Assembly (NCBI RefSeq): GCF_042684505.1
Contig: NZ_JBHULT010000006.1
Location: forward strand, 248,001-312,000
Length of the DNA stretch: 64,000 nucleotides
Source of the DNA: Salinimicrobium flavum
GTDB lineage: Bacteria; Bacteroidota; Bacteroidia; Flavobacteriales; Flavobacteriaceae
Direction: 5' to 3'
Position numbers and translations under genes: made by a program
The notes under the pieces: generated by a model
What the model was told of the DNA's origin: nothing
Database searches by the model: none
Seen by the model: the letters and a program-made list of their open reading frames with translations, nothing else
In this document: piece by piece, positions 23,729 to 32,880 of the stretch
Position numbering within the stretch: position 1 is the first letter of the stretch
How the letters are laid out: the number at the start of each line of letters is the position of its first letter

Positions 23729-25582
23729 TTATTCTACCGTTACAGATTTTGCAAGGTTCCTTGGCTGGTCCACATTCTTTCCAAGCATTACTGCAATATG
23801 ATAGGATAGCAACTGTAAAGGTATAGTGGTCACCAGGGGAGTTAGCGCTTCGATCGTATCGGGCACCTCTATTACGAAATCTGCAAGATCACGTACACTG
23901 GTGTCTCCTTCGGTCACAATCCCGATTATTTTCCCTTGTCTGGACTTTATTTCCTGAATGTTACTAACCACCTTCTCGTAATGCCCTTTTCGGGTGGCGA
24001 TAACAACAACCGGCATTTCTTCATCGATCAAAGCGATAGGTCCGTGCTTCATTTCGGCAGCAGGATAACCTTCCGCATGAATATAAGAGATTTCCTTTAA
24101 CTTCAATGCTCCTTCCAGAGCTACCGGGAAATTAAAACCTCTTCCCAGGTAAAGGCAGTTTCTTACATCCTTATATTTGAAAGCTATTTTTTTAATGTGC
24201 TCGTTTGAATTTAAAGCTATTTCGATTTTGCCAGGGATGGTTTCCAGTTCACGCAAATGCATGTGAAAATCTGTATTTGAAATACTTCCTTTGGCTTTGG
24301 CCAGCTTTAGAGCAATAAGTGTAAGGACCGTGATCTGGGTGGTGAATGCTTTTGTAGAAGCCACTCCAATCTCAGGACCTGCATGGGTATAAGCCCCTGC
24401 ATTGGTCTCTCTTGAAATAGAAGAACCTACCACGTTACACACTCCAAACACGAAAGCTCCTTTTTCTTTTGCCAGTTTTATAGCTGCCATAGTATCGGCA
24501 GTTTCCCCACTTTGGGAAATTGCGATTACCACATCATCTGAATTGATGATAGGATTCCTGTACCTGAATTCTGAAGCATATTCCACCTCCACCGGAATTC
24601 GTGCAAGGTCCTCAAAGATATATTCAGCGACCAGTCCGGCATGCCAGGAAGTTCCGCAGGCAACAATAACAATTCGTTTTGCGTTTAGAAAACGCTCCAG
24701 GTTGTCATCAACTCCTGCCATTCTTATTATTCCGTCATCAACCAGTAAACGTCCTCTGTAAGTATCGGTAATAGCGCTTGGCTGTTCGTAGATCTCCTTC
24801 AGCATAAAATGGTCAAATCCATTCTTTTCGATCTGGTCCAGATTAAGCTGCAATTCCTGTATATAAGGATCAACCAGGGAGTCATCCTTGATCTTTCTTA
24901 CCTTAACACCTTTTTCCCGTCTTACCACAGCCATCTCTCCATCTTCAAGATAGATCGCATTATTGGTGAATTCAATGAAAGGAGAAGCATCTGAAGCAAT
25001 GAAATATTCTTCTTTACCCACACCTATAGCCAGAGGACTACCAAGTCTCGCAACCACGATCTCATTCGGTTTATTCTTGTCAAACACCGCGATCGCATAT
25101 GCACCTACAGTTTGATTCAGAGCGATCTGTACCGCTTTTCCAAGTTTAACCTTTTCCTTCTTAATAACATCTTCAATAAGGTTTACCAGAACCTCGGTAT
25201 CTGTATCTGATGTAAAGGTATAACCCCTGCTGGTAAGCTCTTTTTTAAGGGTTTCATAATTCTCAATGATCCCGTTGTGAATGATCACAAGGTTTCCTGA
25301 ATTGGAAACATGAGGGTGTGAGTTCACATCATTTGGCACCCCGTGGGTAGCCCACCTGGTGTGCCCAAGTCCCAGGGTACCGGAAGTATCTATTTCATTT
25401 TCAAGTCTTGCCTGAAGGTCTGCAACCTTTCCTTTTGTCTTCGATATCTTAAGTTCTTTATCTTCATCGTTAAACAATGCGATTCCAGCACTGTCATAAC
25501 CCCTGTACTCTAACCTTTTCAGGCCCTTCAAAACTATAGGATAAGCTTCCCTATAGCCAATGTATCCAACAATTCCACACAT
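23729..25582 (-). CDS. glmS: Glutamine-fructose-6-phosphate aminotransferase (isomerising)
   Basis: GlmS makes glucosamine-6-phosphate for peptidoglycan and lipid A precursors. The 617-residue protein has the N-terminal glutaminase domain with nucleophile Cys2 (MCGIVGYIG), GLGHTRWATHG and the two SIS domains (ACGTSWHAG with SQSGETADT; then LGRGFNFPVALEGALKLKE), ending in LAKSVTVE. It starts three bases after the DUF4270 gene and is probably read from the promoter of the GT5-like gene. No glmS ribozyme is visible. Confidence 0.97.
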   Translation of the reverse strand: MCGIVGYIGYREAYPIVLKGLKRLEYRGYDSAGIALFNDEDKELKISKTKGKVADLQARLENEIDTSGTLGLGHTRWATHGVPNDVNSHPHVSNSGNLVIIHNGIIENYETLKKELTSRGYTFTSDTDTEVLVNLIEDVIKKEKVKLGKAVQIALNQTVGAYAIAVFDKNKPNEIVVARLGSPLAIGVGKEEYFIASDASPFIEFTNNAIYLEDGEMAVVRREKGVKVRKIKDDSLVDPYIQELQLNLDQIEKNGFDHFMLKEIYEQPSAITDTYRGRLLVDDGIIRMAGVDDNLERFLNAKRIVIVACGTSWHAGLVAEYIFEDLARIPVEVEYASEFRYRNPIINSDDVVIAISQSGETADTMAAIKLAKEKGAFVFGVCNVVGSSISRETNAGAYTHAGPEIGVASTKAFTTQITVLTLIALKLAKAKGSISNTDFHMHLRELETIPGKIEIALNSNEHIKKIAFKYKDVRNCLYLGRGFNFPVALEGALKLKEISYIHAEGYPAAEMKHGPIALIDEEMPVVVIATRKGHYEKVVSNIQEIKSRQGKIIGIVTEGDTSVRDLADFVIEVPDTIEALTPLVTTIPLQLLSYHIAVMLGKNVDQPRNLAKSVTVE

Positions 25583-25585
25583 AGC

Positions 25586-27163
25586 TTAATTCTTTGGTTC
25601 TGTATAATAAATCTTTAACTTCAGTCGCTTTTCCTCATCCTCTGCTTCAGGGCCGTAGAGCACGGTAGCTTCCGGTGTGATCACCGAATTGGAAGGTACA
25701 CGTGTTACTTCTGCCTCTCCATTACCGGATTGAAGTACCGCTGAATTAGTAACTAAATTAACGTTCTGGGAAACCACCAGTCCCAGGCGGACGTTGGTGG
25801 AATCTTTATTCAAAATATTGTTTATATGATCGGTCACCCTTATCTTATAACTTACCCCTCTGCCGTCTTCGGTTCTGGTAAGCGGTGCCAGGTGACGGTT
25901 GTTTGAAGTTGATGTCATCTCATTCACCTGCCCCGGCATATCAAGCCTATAATCTTTCAGGAAGACATTATTATTAATGTCATAAATATAAAGCCTCTCA
26001 GGCTCAGCTAAATTAGCAGTATGGTCACGGTTCACAAAGAACTCCAGGTTGGCCTCATTTATAAGCCAGTTGTTTTCCCTCAATGCCTCTAACTCATCAG
26101 AAACACCATCACCATCAGAATCGGGACCGCTAAAAAGATCTATGATAGCCATTGATCCCTCTCCTCCTTTTAAGAAAAGATTTTCTTCATTACTGAAATC
26201 GGGAACGTCCTGTTCAAAAGTATTGACTTTTGCCGGGCCCAATGGGAGCCTGTACTGACTTTGAACCTCAACCAATTCTTCTGTATCCTCATCTTCATCC
26301 TCATCACCAACATCAGGTTTTTTTGAGGTGTAGTAAAGGGTGATCCCTGCCCCTTCGTTAAAGTTAAGCAACATCATTACTCCATCATCACCCACCTGTT
26401 CGGCGTTGATGTAAATACTTCTGAAATAATTCCTGAAATTATTTACACTGGATAGTTCCGCAGACCCTGCTTTATCCAAAATTTTTGTCTGAAAAAATTG
26501 CTTAGAGAGCTGAATTTTCAATGCCGGGGGAAGATTCAAAGTATCTGCCTCTCCTTCAGCATTAGTTATATATTCAACAATCCCCTCAGAAGAGGGTAAA
26601 AAACTGTTGTTTTCGTATAACACACCGGAAGTAAGATTATTCTGGATCTGGTCTCCCAGATTTGAATAATATTTCTGGGCCTGCTGAAAATTGGTTTCAG
26701 GATCAAAAGCGTTCAGGAAAAAAATAGTCTCCTGTATGCTCAGCTTTATGGGAGAATTCCCATAAATGGAATCCAGAGCGTAAACAGTAGTTTCATTATC
26801 CTCGGTTTCCACTTCTCTTGAAAAATAAGGAATGCGTAACACCACACTGTCCAGAACCGGCTCAGTACCAAAATCCGGATCAGGTAAAGACAATGATACC
26901 TGAGAAAGGATATTCGCTGTTTGCTTTCCAAAAACGGGATCATTAAATACACCTAACAGGTTTGCAGGTAAGTTATTGGTTTGCACCGGCGGCAATTTAT
27001 AGGTAGTGGCAGAGACCTCTGCTTCATCATACAGGTCTGCATTAAAACCCGGTTCCCCAATTACGCTGCCTCCAATGGTCTCAAAATCATCTTCGCATGC
27101 TAAAAAAGAAAAAACAACAGCAATAACTGTTGTTATCTTCAACATAGTGTTCTTTATATTCAT
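25586..27163 (-). CDS. DUF4270 lipoprotein
   Basis: This 525-residue protein is a DUF4270 lipoprotein, a Bacteroidota family of unknown function. The lipoprotein signal MNIKNTMLKITTVIAVVFSF ends in the lipobox FLAC with Cys in front of EDDFETIGG. The body is beta-rich, with an acidic insert (DEDEDEDTEE) near the middle and a C-terminal segment containing EATVLYGPEAEDEEKRLKLKIYYTEP in parts. An open frame continues 61 codons upstream to 27346, but that part overlaps the GT5-like gene and is not conserved; the start before the signal peptide (27163, 25 bases after that gene) was chosen. It lies directly before glmS. Confidence 0.88.
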   Translation of the reverse strand: MNIKNTMLKITTVIAVVFSFLACEDDFETIGGSVIGEPGFNADLYDEAEVSATTYKLPPVQTNNLPANLLGVFNDPVFGKQTANILSQVSLSLPDPDFGTEPVLDSVVLRIPYFSREVETEDNETTVYALDSIYGNSPIKLSIQETIFFLNAFDPETNFQQAQKYYSNLGDQIQNNLTSGVLYENNSFLPSSEGIVEYITNAEGEADTLNLPPALKIQLSKQFFQTKILDKAGSAELSSVNNFRNYFRSIYINAEQVGDDGVMMLLNFNEGAGITLYYTSKKPDVGDEDEDEDTEELVEVQSQYRLPLGPAKVNTFEQDVPDFSNEENLFLKGGEGSMAIIDLFSGPDSDGDGVSDELEALRENNWLINEANLEFFVNRDHTANLAEPERLYIYDINNNVFLKDYRLDMPGQVNEMTSTSNNRHLAPLTRTEDGRGVSYKIRVTDHINNILNKDSTNVRLGLVVSQNVNLVTNSAVLQSGNGEAEVTRVPSNSVITPEATVLYGPEAEDEEKRLKLKIYYTEPKN

Positions 27164-27188
27164 TCGGTTATTTTCTTGAATTATCTGA

Positions 27189-27998
27189 TTAAGCCAGGAC
27201 TTTATTGGTGTAAAACTCCTGGTATGCCTGAGAAAATTCCTCGCGGTTCTTGTACTCAAGTACAGGTTTTTCCAATTTTGATAGATATTTTTTAAGATCA
27301 TCTGGAATATTGTCACCCGCAATAATAACCGCATCAGAATTATCAATAGCGGTTTTCATGAGGTTTACGTAGGTAGGCTTTTTAATATGTTTAACCTGTT
27401 CATCTTCCAGGCCGTCAAACAATACTTTTTTATACATGTCCTTGTCTAACGTACCATCGAAGTCCTGATTGTATACAGAGGTCACTATTTTTGCAGAACT
27501 GAACAAAGGTTCATTTCCGTAGTAATTCCGCAGATACAATGGCAGCAATGAAGAAAGCCAGCCATTCACATGAATAATATCAGGTGCCCAGTTCAACTTC
27601 TTCACGGTCTCGATTACCCCTTTGGCAAAAAATATTGCCCTTTCATCATTATCGGGAAACAGATTCCCTTCTTCATCAGTAAGGGTTGCCTTACGCTTAA
27701 AGTAATCTTCATTATCTATAAAATAAACCTGCATCCTTTCCTTCGGAATAGAGGCCACTTTAATAATGAGCGGCATGTCCAGGTCATTGATGACCAGATT
27801 CATTCCAGAAAGCCTTATCACCTCATGAAGCTGATGTCTTCTCTCATTAATGTTACCGAAGCGAGGCATGAAAATACGAATCTGCCCTCCCTGGTTATTA
27901 ACCATTCTGGGAGCTTCGAACGACATTGACGAGATTTCAGTTTCGGGTAAATAGGGTATAACTTCAGATGATACGTACAATATCCTCTTATCTTTCAT
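27189..27998 (-). CDS. GT5 N-terminal-domain protein (glycogen/starch synthase-like, C-terminal half absent)
   Basis: The 269-residue protein matches only the N-terminal Rossmann domain of glycogen/starch synthase: RILYVSSEVIPYLPETEISSM at the start, GGQIRIFMPRFGNINERRHQLHEVIRL in parts (about residues 37-62), and DIIHVNGWLSSLLPLYL (about residues 139-155). The nucleotide-sugar-binding C-terminal domain found in the usual 470-500 residue enzymes is missing, and the KxGG loop near the N-terminus is replaced by PETEIS. It is therefore unlikely to be an ordinary glycogen synthase. It heads a leftward unit with DUF4270 and glmS. Confidence 0.85.
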   Translation of the reverse strand: MKDKRILYVSSEVIPYLPETEISSMSFEAPRMVNNQGGQIRIFMPRFGNINERRHQLHEVIRLSGMNLVINDLDMPLIIKVASIPKERMQVYFIDNEDYFKRKATLTDEEGNLFPDNDERAIFFAKGVIETVKKLNWAPDIIHVNGWLSSLLPLYLRNYYGNEPLFSSAKIVTSVYNQDFDGTLDKDMYKKVLFDGLEDEQVKHIKKPTYVNLMKTAIDNSDAVIIAGDNIPDDLKKYLSKLEKPVLEYKNREEFSQAYQEFYTNKVLA

Positions 27999-28033
27999 AG
28001 GATCACTTTAAACTGTTGCGAATAAAAACCACG

Positions 28034-28041
28034 CAAAATTA
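28034..28041 (-). promoter_or_regulatory. -7 element of the GT5-like/DUF4270/glmS unit
   Basis: TAATTTTG on the minus strand fits TAnnTTTG, about 36 bases before the GT5-like start. The divergent panC element lies 31 bases away. Confidence 0.4.
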
Positions 28042-28072
28042 CAAAATTTTATGCAGATTGCCAGTATTATAT

Positions 28073-28080
28073 TAAGTTTG
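28073..28080 (+). promoter_or_regulatory. -7 element of the panC promoter
   Basis: TAAGTTTG fits TAnnTTTG, 23 bases before the panC ATG. The nearest TTG (28058-28060) is somewhat closer than the usual spacing. Confidence 0.45.
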
Positions 28081-28103
28081 CACGCTGTTAATTTTACAAT
28101 AAG

Positions 28104-28952
28104 ATGCAGATTTTAAAGGAGAAGCAGTCTCTAAAAAAGCAGATAAGGGCTTATAAACAACAGGGACTCACAGTGGGATTCGTTCCCACTATGGGGGCGC
28201 TTCACGAAGGCCATATCTCCCTGATAAAAAAGGCGTTATCTGCCTGTGACAAGGTAGTGGTAAGCATCTTTGTAAATCCAACTCAATTCGATAATCCCTC
28301 AGACCTGGAAAAGTATCCCAGAACCCTGGAAAAGGATGTGGCGCGTATAATGGAGGTAAGTGATAAGGTACTCATTTTCTCTCCTGCTGCCAATGAGATC
28401 TACGGAAATAACATCGTTTCAGAAAACTTCTCCTTCGACGGACTCGAACATGAGATGGAAGGTAAATTCCGTACCGGGCATTTTGACGGGGTAGGAACCA
28501 TAGTGAAGAAGCTCTTTGAAATGGTTGAGCCTCATAAAGCTTACTTTGGAGAAAAAGATTACCAGCAACTGCAAATAATCAAAAAACTCGTGGAGAAACT
28601 TCAACTTCCTGTGGAAGTAGTGGGTTGTCCCATTGACAGGGAAATATCAGGACTGGCCCGTAGTTCCCGGAATGAAAGGTTAAGCAGTGAGCAACGACAG
28701 AATGCAGCGTTGATCTATAGGATCCTGCAACAGGTTCAAAATGATTTTGGCATAAAAAGTGCATCAGAGATCGCAACCTGGGTACATAACGAATTCAGGA
28801 ACAACCCTGCGCTGGAACTGGAGTACTTTGAAATCGCCAATGCAGATGATCTCAAGACAGCTACAGACAAAAAGGAGGGGCAGAAATACAGGGCTTTTAT
28901 TGCCGCATATTCCGGTGATATTAGGTTAATTGATAACATAGCTTTAAATTGA
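28104..28952 (+). CDS. panC: Pantothenate synthetase
   Basis: PanC joins pantoate and beta-alanine with ATP to make pantothenate, the precursor of coenzyme A. The 282-residue protein has the nucleotide-binding motifs FVPTMGALHEGH (residues 26-37), FGEKDYQQLQII and GLARSSRNERL. It is followed six bases later by panD, which supplies beta-alanine. Confidence 0.97.
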   Translation: MQILKEKQSLKKQIRAYKQQGLTVGFVPTMGALHEGHISLIKKALSACDKVVVSIFVNPTQFDNPSDLEKYPRTLEKDVARIMEVSDKVLIFSPAANEIYGNNIVSENFSFDGLEHEMEGKFRTGHFDGVGTIVKKLFEMVEPHKAYFGEKDYQQLQIIKKLVEKLQLPVEVVGCPIDREISGLARSSRNERLSSEQRQNAALIYRILQQVQNDFGIKSASEIATWVHNEFRNNPALELEYFEIANADDLKTATDKKEGQKYRAFIAAYSGDIRLIDNIALN

Positions 28953-28958
28953 GCAGGA

Positions 28959-29309
28959 ATGCAAATACACGTTGTTAAATCAAAAATTCACCGCGTAAAA
29001 GTAACCGGTGCCGATCTTAATTACATTGGGAGCATTACCATAGATGAAGATCTTATGGATGCTGCTAATATTATTGAAGGAGAGAAGGTGCAGATCGTTA
29101 ACAACAATAATGGCGAACGCCTGGAGACTTATGCCATTCCCGGAACCCGTGCCAGTGGAGAGATCACCCTCAACGGTGCAGCAGCCAGAAAGGTAGCCAA
29201 GGGAGATATCCTTATCCTTATCACCTACGCGATCATGGATATTGAGGAGGCAAAAGCTTTCAAACCCGCCCTGGTATTTCCTAATGAAGACAACAACCTC
29301 TTAACATAG
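28959..29309 (+). CDS. panD: Aspartate 1-decarboxylase
   Basis: PanD makes beta-alanine from aspartate. The 116-residue proenzyme has the self-cleavage site Gly24-Ser25 in LNYIGSITID, which creates the pyruvoyl cofactor, and the GEITLNGAAARKVAKGD motif. It lies between panC and a membrane protein gene whose GTG start shares the last base of the panD stop. Confidence 0.97.
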   Translation: MQIHVVKSKIHRVKVTGADLNYIGSITIDEDLMDAANIIEGEKVQIVNNNNGERLETYAIPGTRASGEITLNGAAARKVAKGDILILITYAIMDIEEAKAFKPALVFPNEDNNLLT

Positions 29310-30280
29310 TGCTGAAGAAGAAAAAGCTTATACAATTTACCAAAAATATACTCCCACTCCTGTTGGGAGTTTTTTTAATTTGGTATTCCTTAAGCAGCGC
29401 CACACCTGTTGAAAGAAAAGATCTTTGGAACAATATCCTCCTGGCAGATATTAAATGGGTAATTCTTTCCCTTTTCTTCGGAATTCTTTCCCATGCCTCC
29501 CGTGCATACAGATGGAAATTCTTACTGGAACCCCTGGGATACAAGCCGCTGTTTGCCAACAGCTTTATGGCAGTTATGGGTGGCTACCTGGCCAATCTTG
29601 GTGTTCCCCGGTCGGGCGAAGTGTTACGCGGGGCAACCATTTCAACATACGAAAACATCCCTTTTGATAAAGCTTTTGGAACCATTGTTTCGGAAAGAAT
29701 AGCAGATCTTTTCATGCTCCTGCTTATTGCAATTGGAGGGCTCCTGCTGCAAACAGAAGGCTTGTTGGCCTATTTCGATGACCATCAGATCAATCCTTTT
29801 ATTTCTATTGGAGTACTACTAACCGCTGTGCTTGCCGGCACCTTCGTACTTAAATTGATAAAAAATTCAGAACACTCCTTCATGGTTAAGATCAGGAATT
29901 TTGCAAGGGGATTACTTGAAGGCATGAAGAGTATCCTGAAAATGAAGAGGAAAAAAGAATTCATTTTCCATACCGTATTCATCTGGTTCATGTATGTCAT
30001 GATGTTCTATGTTATAAAATTTGCCCTGCCGGAAACTACATTTCTATCTATTACCGGGATCATGGCAGCTTTTATCGTAGGCACTTTCGCGATCTCTACC
30101 ACTAACGGAGGCATTGGTGTTTACCCTATCGCAATGGGTGCAGTCCTGCTTTTTTTTGGGATCAACCAACAAGCCGGTGAAGCTTTCGGATGGATACTTT
30201 GGGGATCCCAGACCCTGCTGGTAATCATTCTGGGGGGTTTTTCCCTCTTATTCCTCCCCGTATTCAATCAAAGAAAATAA
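29309..30280 (+). CDS. Lysylphosphatidylglycerol synthase-type transmembrane protein (UPF0104)
   Basis: The 323-residue protein has seven or eight membrane helices and the motifs of the MprF N-terminal (flippase-like) family: LSHASRAYRWKFLLEPLG, MGGYLANLGVPRSGEVLRGATI and FAISTTNGGIGVYPIAM. There is no synthase domain, so lipid transport or flipping is the likeliest type of role. The GTG start overlaps the panD stop (TAGTG), which indicates co-translation. Confidence 0.88.
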   Translation: MLKKKKLIQFTKNILPLLLGVFLIWYSLSSATPVERKDLWNNILLADIKWVILSLFFGILSHASRAYRWKFLLEPLGYKPLFANSFMAVMGGYLANLGVPRSGEVLRGATISTYENIPFDKAFGTIVSERIADLFMLLLIAIGGLLLQTEGLLAYFDDHQINPFISIGVLLTAVLAGTFVLKLIKNSEHSFMVKIRNFARGLLEGMKSILKMKRKKEFIFHTVFIWFMYVMMFYVIKFALPETTFLSITGIMAAFIVGTFAISTTNGGIGVYPIAMGAVLLFFGINQQAGEAFGWILWGSQTLLVIILGGFSLLFLPVFNQRK

Positions 30281-30316
30281 TTATATATATTGCTTGAAGT
30301 TAAACACTTAGAGCGT

Positions 30317-31453
30317 ATGAATAAATATTACTTTATTTACCTTTTCTTCTTCTCACAAATTATCTACTCCCAGGCAATCTACAAGACCTTTCCTTCTAAG
30401 AAATTGGGAACCGAAAGAGAGCTTAAAATTCAATTGCCGCGAAATTATGAGAACAGTGAAAACAAGACCTATCCGCTTATAATAGTTTTAGACGGGGATT
30501 ACCTGTTTGAACCCATGGCAGGAAATGTTGATTACTACTCCTACTGGGATGATATTCCTGAATCTATAGTGGTAGGGGTAAACCAGTTAAGGACCAGGGA
30601 TGCAGATTCCTTTTATGATGAAACAGCTCTCCCTGCCAAAGATGGAGCCAAATTTTTTGAATTTCTGGGCATGGAGCTTTTAAAACACCTCGAAACCAAT
30701 TACAGAACTTCCGGTTTTGTCGCTATCGCGGGTCATGATCTCACTGCCAATTTTCTGAATTATTATCTCTTAAAGGAAAATCCTCTCTTTGATGCCTATA
30801 TCAACCTTAGCCCCGATTATGCTCCGGGAGTACCCGAGTGGTTAATTGAATCCCTGAAGACCTCCTCTACTCCAAAATGGTTTTTTCTGGCTACTTCAAC
30901 CAATGATATAAAAGATCTGCAAACTTCCATTAGACAATTCCACCAGGGCTTAAACTCCATAGAGAACGAGAACCTTCATTACTTTTTCGAGGATTTTGAC
31001 GGGGCTACACATTATTCTCTGGTAGGTCGCGCTATTCCTTTAGCCCTGGAATCTATTTTTGAAACTTACCGCCCCATTGGTATTAAGGAATATGACCAGA
31101 TAGTACTGGAAAGCTCTCCTTATGATTATCTCATAAATAAATACGAAACCATTCAGAATAATTTCGGCATGGACATGCCTATAAGATTCAATGATTTTTT
31201 CGCAGTTGGAAAAGCTCTTGAAGCCAACCAGAATTGGGATGAAATGGAAAAACTGGGTGACCTGGCCAGGAAACAATATCCTACATCTGCTTTGGGAATT
31301 TATTATCAGGCACGTTCCTACGAAGAGACCGGGCGATCAAAAAAAGCGATGAAGACCTATCAAAGTGCTTACGGGCAGGAGGAGGCGGGATTCGTCACTG
31401 TTAATTTTATGCTGGATAAAGCCGAAAAAATCAAACAAGATTTCGGTTATTAG
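30317..31453 (+). CDS. Secreted esterase-fold alpha/beta hydrolase with TPR-like tail and altered nucleophile
   Basis: The 378-residue protein starts with a signal peptide (MNKYYFIYLFFFSQIIYSQ) and continues as an esterase D/Fes-type alpha/beta hydrolase (KTYPLIIVLDGDYLF, INLSPDYAPG). The nucleophile elbow, normally G-H-S-x-G, reads GHDLT (residues 139-143), so the catalytic Ser is replaced by Asp141. A candidate His lies in DFDGATHYSLVG. The last 90 residues are helical and TPR-like (PTSALGIYYQARSYEETGRSKKA). The ATG at 30317 was preferred to an upstream TTG at 30290 because the signal peptide begins there. Whether it is an enzyme is uncertain. Confidence 0.82.
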   Translation: MNKYYFIYLFFFSQIIYSQAIYKTFPSKKLGTERELKIQLPRNYENSENKTYPLIIVLDGDYLFEPMAGNVDYYSYWDDIPESIVVGVNQLRTRDADSFYDETALPAKDGAKFFEFLGMELLKHLETNYRTSGFVAIAGHDLTANFLNYYLLKENPLFDAYINLSPDYAPGVPEWLIESLKTSSTPKWFFLATSTNDIKDLQTSIRQFHQGLNSIENENLHYFFEDFDGATHYSLVGRAIPLALESIFETYRPIGIKEYDQIVLESSPYDYLINKYETIQNNFGMDMPIRFNDFFAVGKALEANQNWDEMEKLGDLARKQYPTSALGIYYQARSYEETGRSKKAMKTYQSAYGQEEAGFVTVNFMLDKAEKIKQDFGY

Positions 31454-31483
31454 CGGCATCAAAATTTAAGTTTCAAAAACCCT

Positions 31484-32848
31484 ATGGCCAAAACCAAAAC
31501 AACTTTTTTTTGCCAGAATTGCGGTACTCAACACTCCAAGTGGCAGGGCCAATGTACTTCCTGCAGGGAATGGAATACCCTGGTAGAGGAGGTGATAGAA
31601 AAGGAACAGAAAAAATCCTGGCAACCGGCCGGCACGACAGCTGTAAAAAAAATGGTCAAACCCCTCAAGATCTCAGAAATAGAGATCTCAAAGGAAGAAA
31701 GATTCAATACCAATAACCACGAATTAAACCGTGTGCTGGGGGGCGGACTTGTTCCCGGGTCTCTCACACTTCTGGGAGGAGAACCCGGAATAGGGAAAAG
31801 TACATTGTTGCTCCAAATATCATTGCACCTTAACTACAAAACCTTATACGTTTCAGGAGAGGAAAGCCAGCAACAGATCAAAATGAGGGCAGAAAGGATC
31901 AATCCAGCTTCAGCTAATTGTTATATCCTTACCGAAACCAGGACCCAAAATATATTTCAGCAAATAGAAAAACTGGAGCCCGAGATCGTGATCATTGATT
32001 CTATACAGACTCTACACAGCGACTATATCGAAAGCAGCCCGGGCAGCATCTCCCAGATAAGGGAATGTACGGCCGAGCTCATTAAATATGCGAAAGAGTC
32101 TGCTGTACCGGTTATCCTGATAGGTCATATCACCAAAGAAGGAAGTATAGCCGGCCCGAAAGTGCTTGAACATATGGTAGACACTGTTCTCCAGTTTGAA
32201 GGCGATCGCAACCATGTATACCGGATCCTTAGAGCCCATAAGAACAGGTTTGGTTCTACCAACGAATTGGGTATTTATGAAATGCAGGGAAATGGTTTAA
32301 GGGAGGTAAGCAATCCTTCAGAAATTTTGATCTCCAGGAATGATGAAGACCTCAGCGGAACGGCTATAGCTGCAACGTTGGAAGGGATGAGACCTTTAAT
32401 GATAGAGATACAGGCTTTGGTGAGTTCTGCGGTGTATGGCACCCCACAGCGATCTGCAACGGGTTATAATGCCAAAAGGCTGAATATGCTGCTGGCAGTA
32501 CTTGAAAAACGAGCAGGTTTCAGGCTTGGTGCAAAAGACGTTTTCCTCAACATTACCGGGGGGATAAGTGTGGATGATCCTGCGCTTGATCTTGCCGTTG
32601 TGGCCGCTATCCTGTCTTCTAACGAAGATATTCCCGTACCCAAAGATATCTGTTTTGCTGCGGAAGTTGGACTGGCAGGGGAAGTAAGGCCGGTAACCCG
32701 GGTGGAACAGCGTATCATTGAAGCCGAAAAACTCGGTTTCAGCAGCATAATGGTCTCTTCACAAAGTAAGATCCCAAAGAATAATTTTAGCATTAGTATT
32801 CAGAAAGTTTCAAAGATCGAGGACGTGGTGAGCTTCCTGTTCGGGTAA
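31484..32848 (+). CDS. radA: DNA repair protein RadA/Sms
   Basis: RadA is a RecA-like ATPase helicase that processes branched recombination intermediates. The 454-residue protein has the zinc finger C10/C13/C24/C27, Walker A GEPGIGKST at residues 99-107, the RadA-specific KNRFG motif (RAHKNRFGSTNELG) and the C-terminal Lon-like domain (from about residue 300, with DVFLNITGGISVDDPALDLA). The full family length is present. Confidence 0.97.
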   Translation: MAKTKTTFFCQNCGTQHSKWQGQCTSCREWNTLVEEVIEKEQKKSWQPAGTTAVKKMVKPLKISEIEISKEERFNTNNHELNRVLGGGLVPGSLTLLGGEPGIGKSTLLLQISLHLNYKTLYVSGEESQQQIKMRAERINPASANCYILTETRTQNIFQQIEKLEPEIVIIDSIQTLHSDYIESSPGSISQIRECTAELIKYAKESAVPVILIGHITKEGSIAGPKVLEHMVDTVLQFEGDRNHVYRILRAHKNRFGSTNELGIYEMQGNGLREVSNPSEILISRNDEDLSGTAIAATLEGMRPLMIEIQALVSSAVYGTPQRSATGYNAKRLNMLLAVLEKRAGFRLGAKDVFLNITGGISVDDPALDLAVVAAILSSNEDIPVPKDICFAAEVGLAGEVRPVTRVEQRIIEAEKLGFSSIMVSSQSKIPKNNFSISIQKVSKIEDVVSFLFG

Positions 32849-32880
32849 TCTTGTGGCACAGTTTCTGCATTTTCAGGAAT

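Noticed and set aside
27164..27346. 61-codon N-terminal extension of the DUF4270 gene
   Set aside because: It overlaps the GT5-like gene and would bury the lipoprotein signal.
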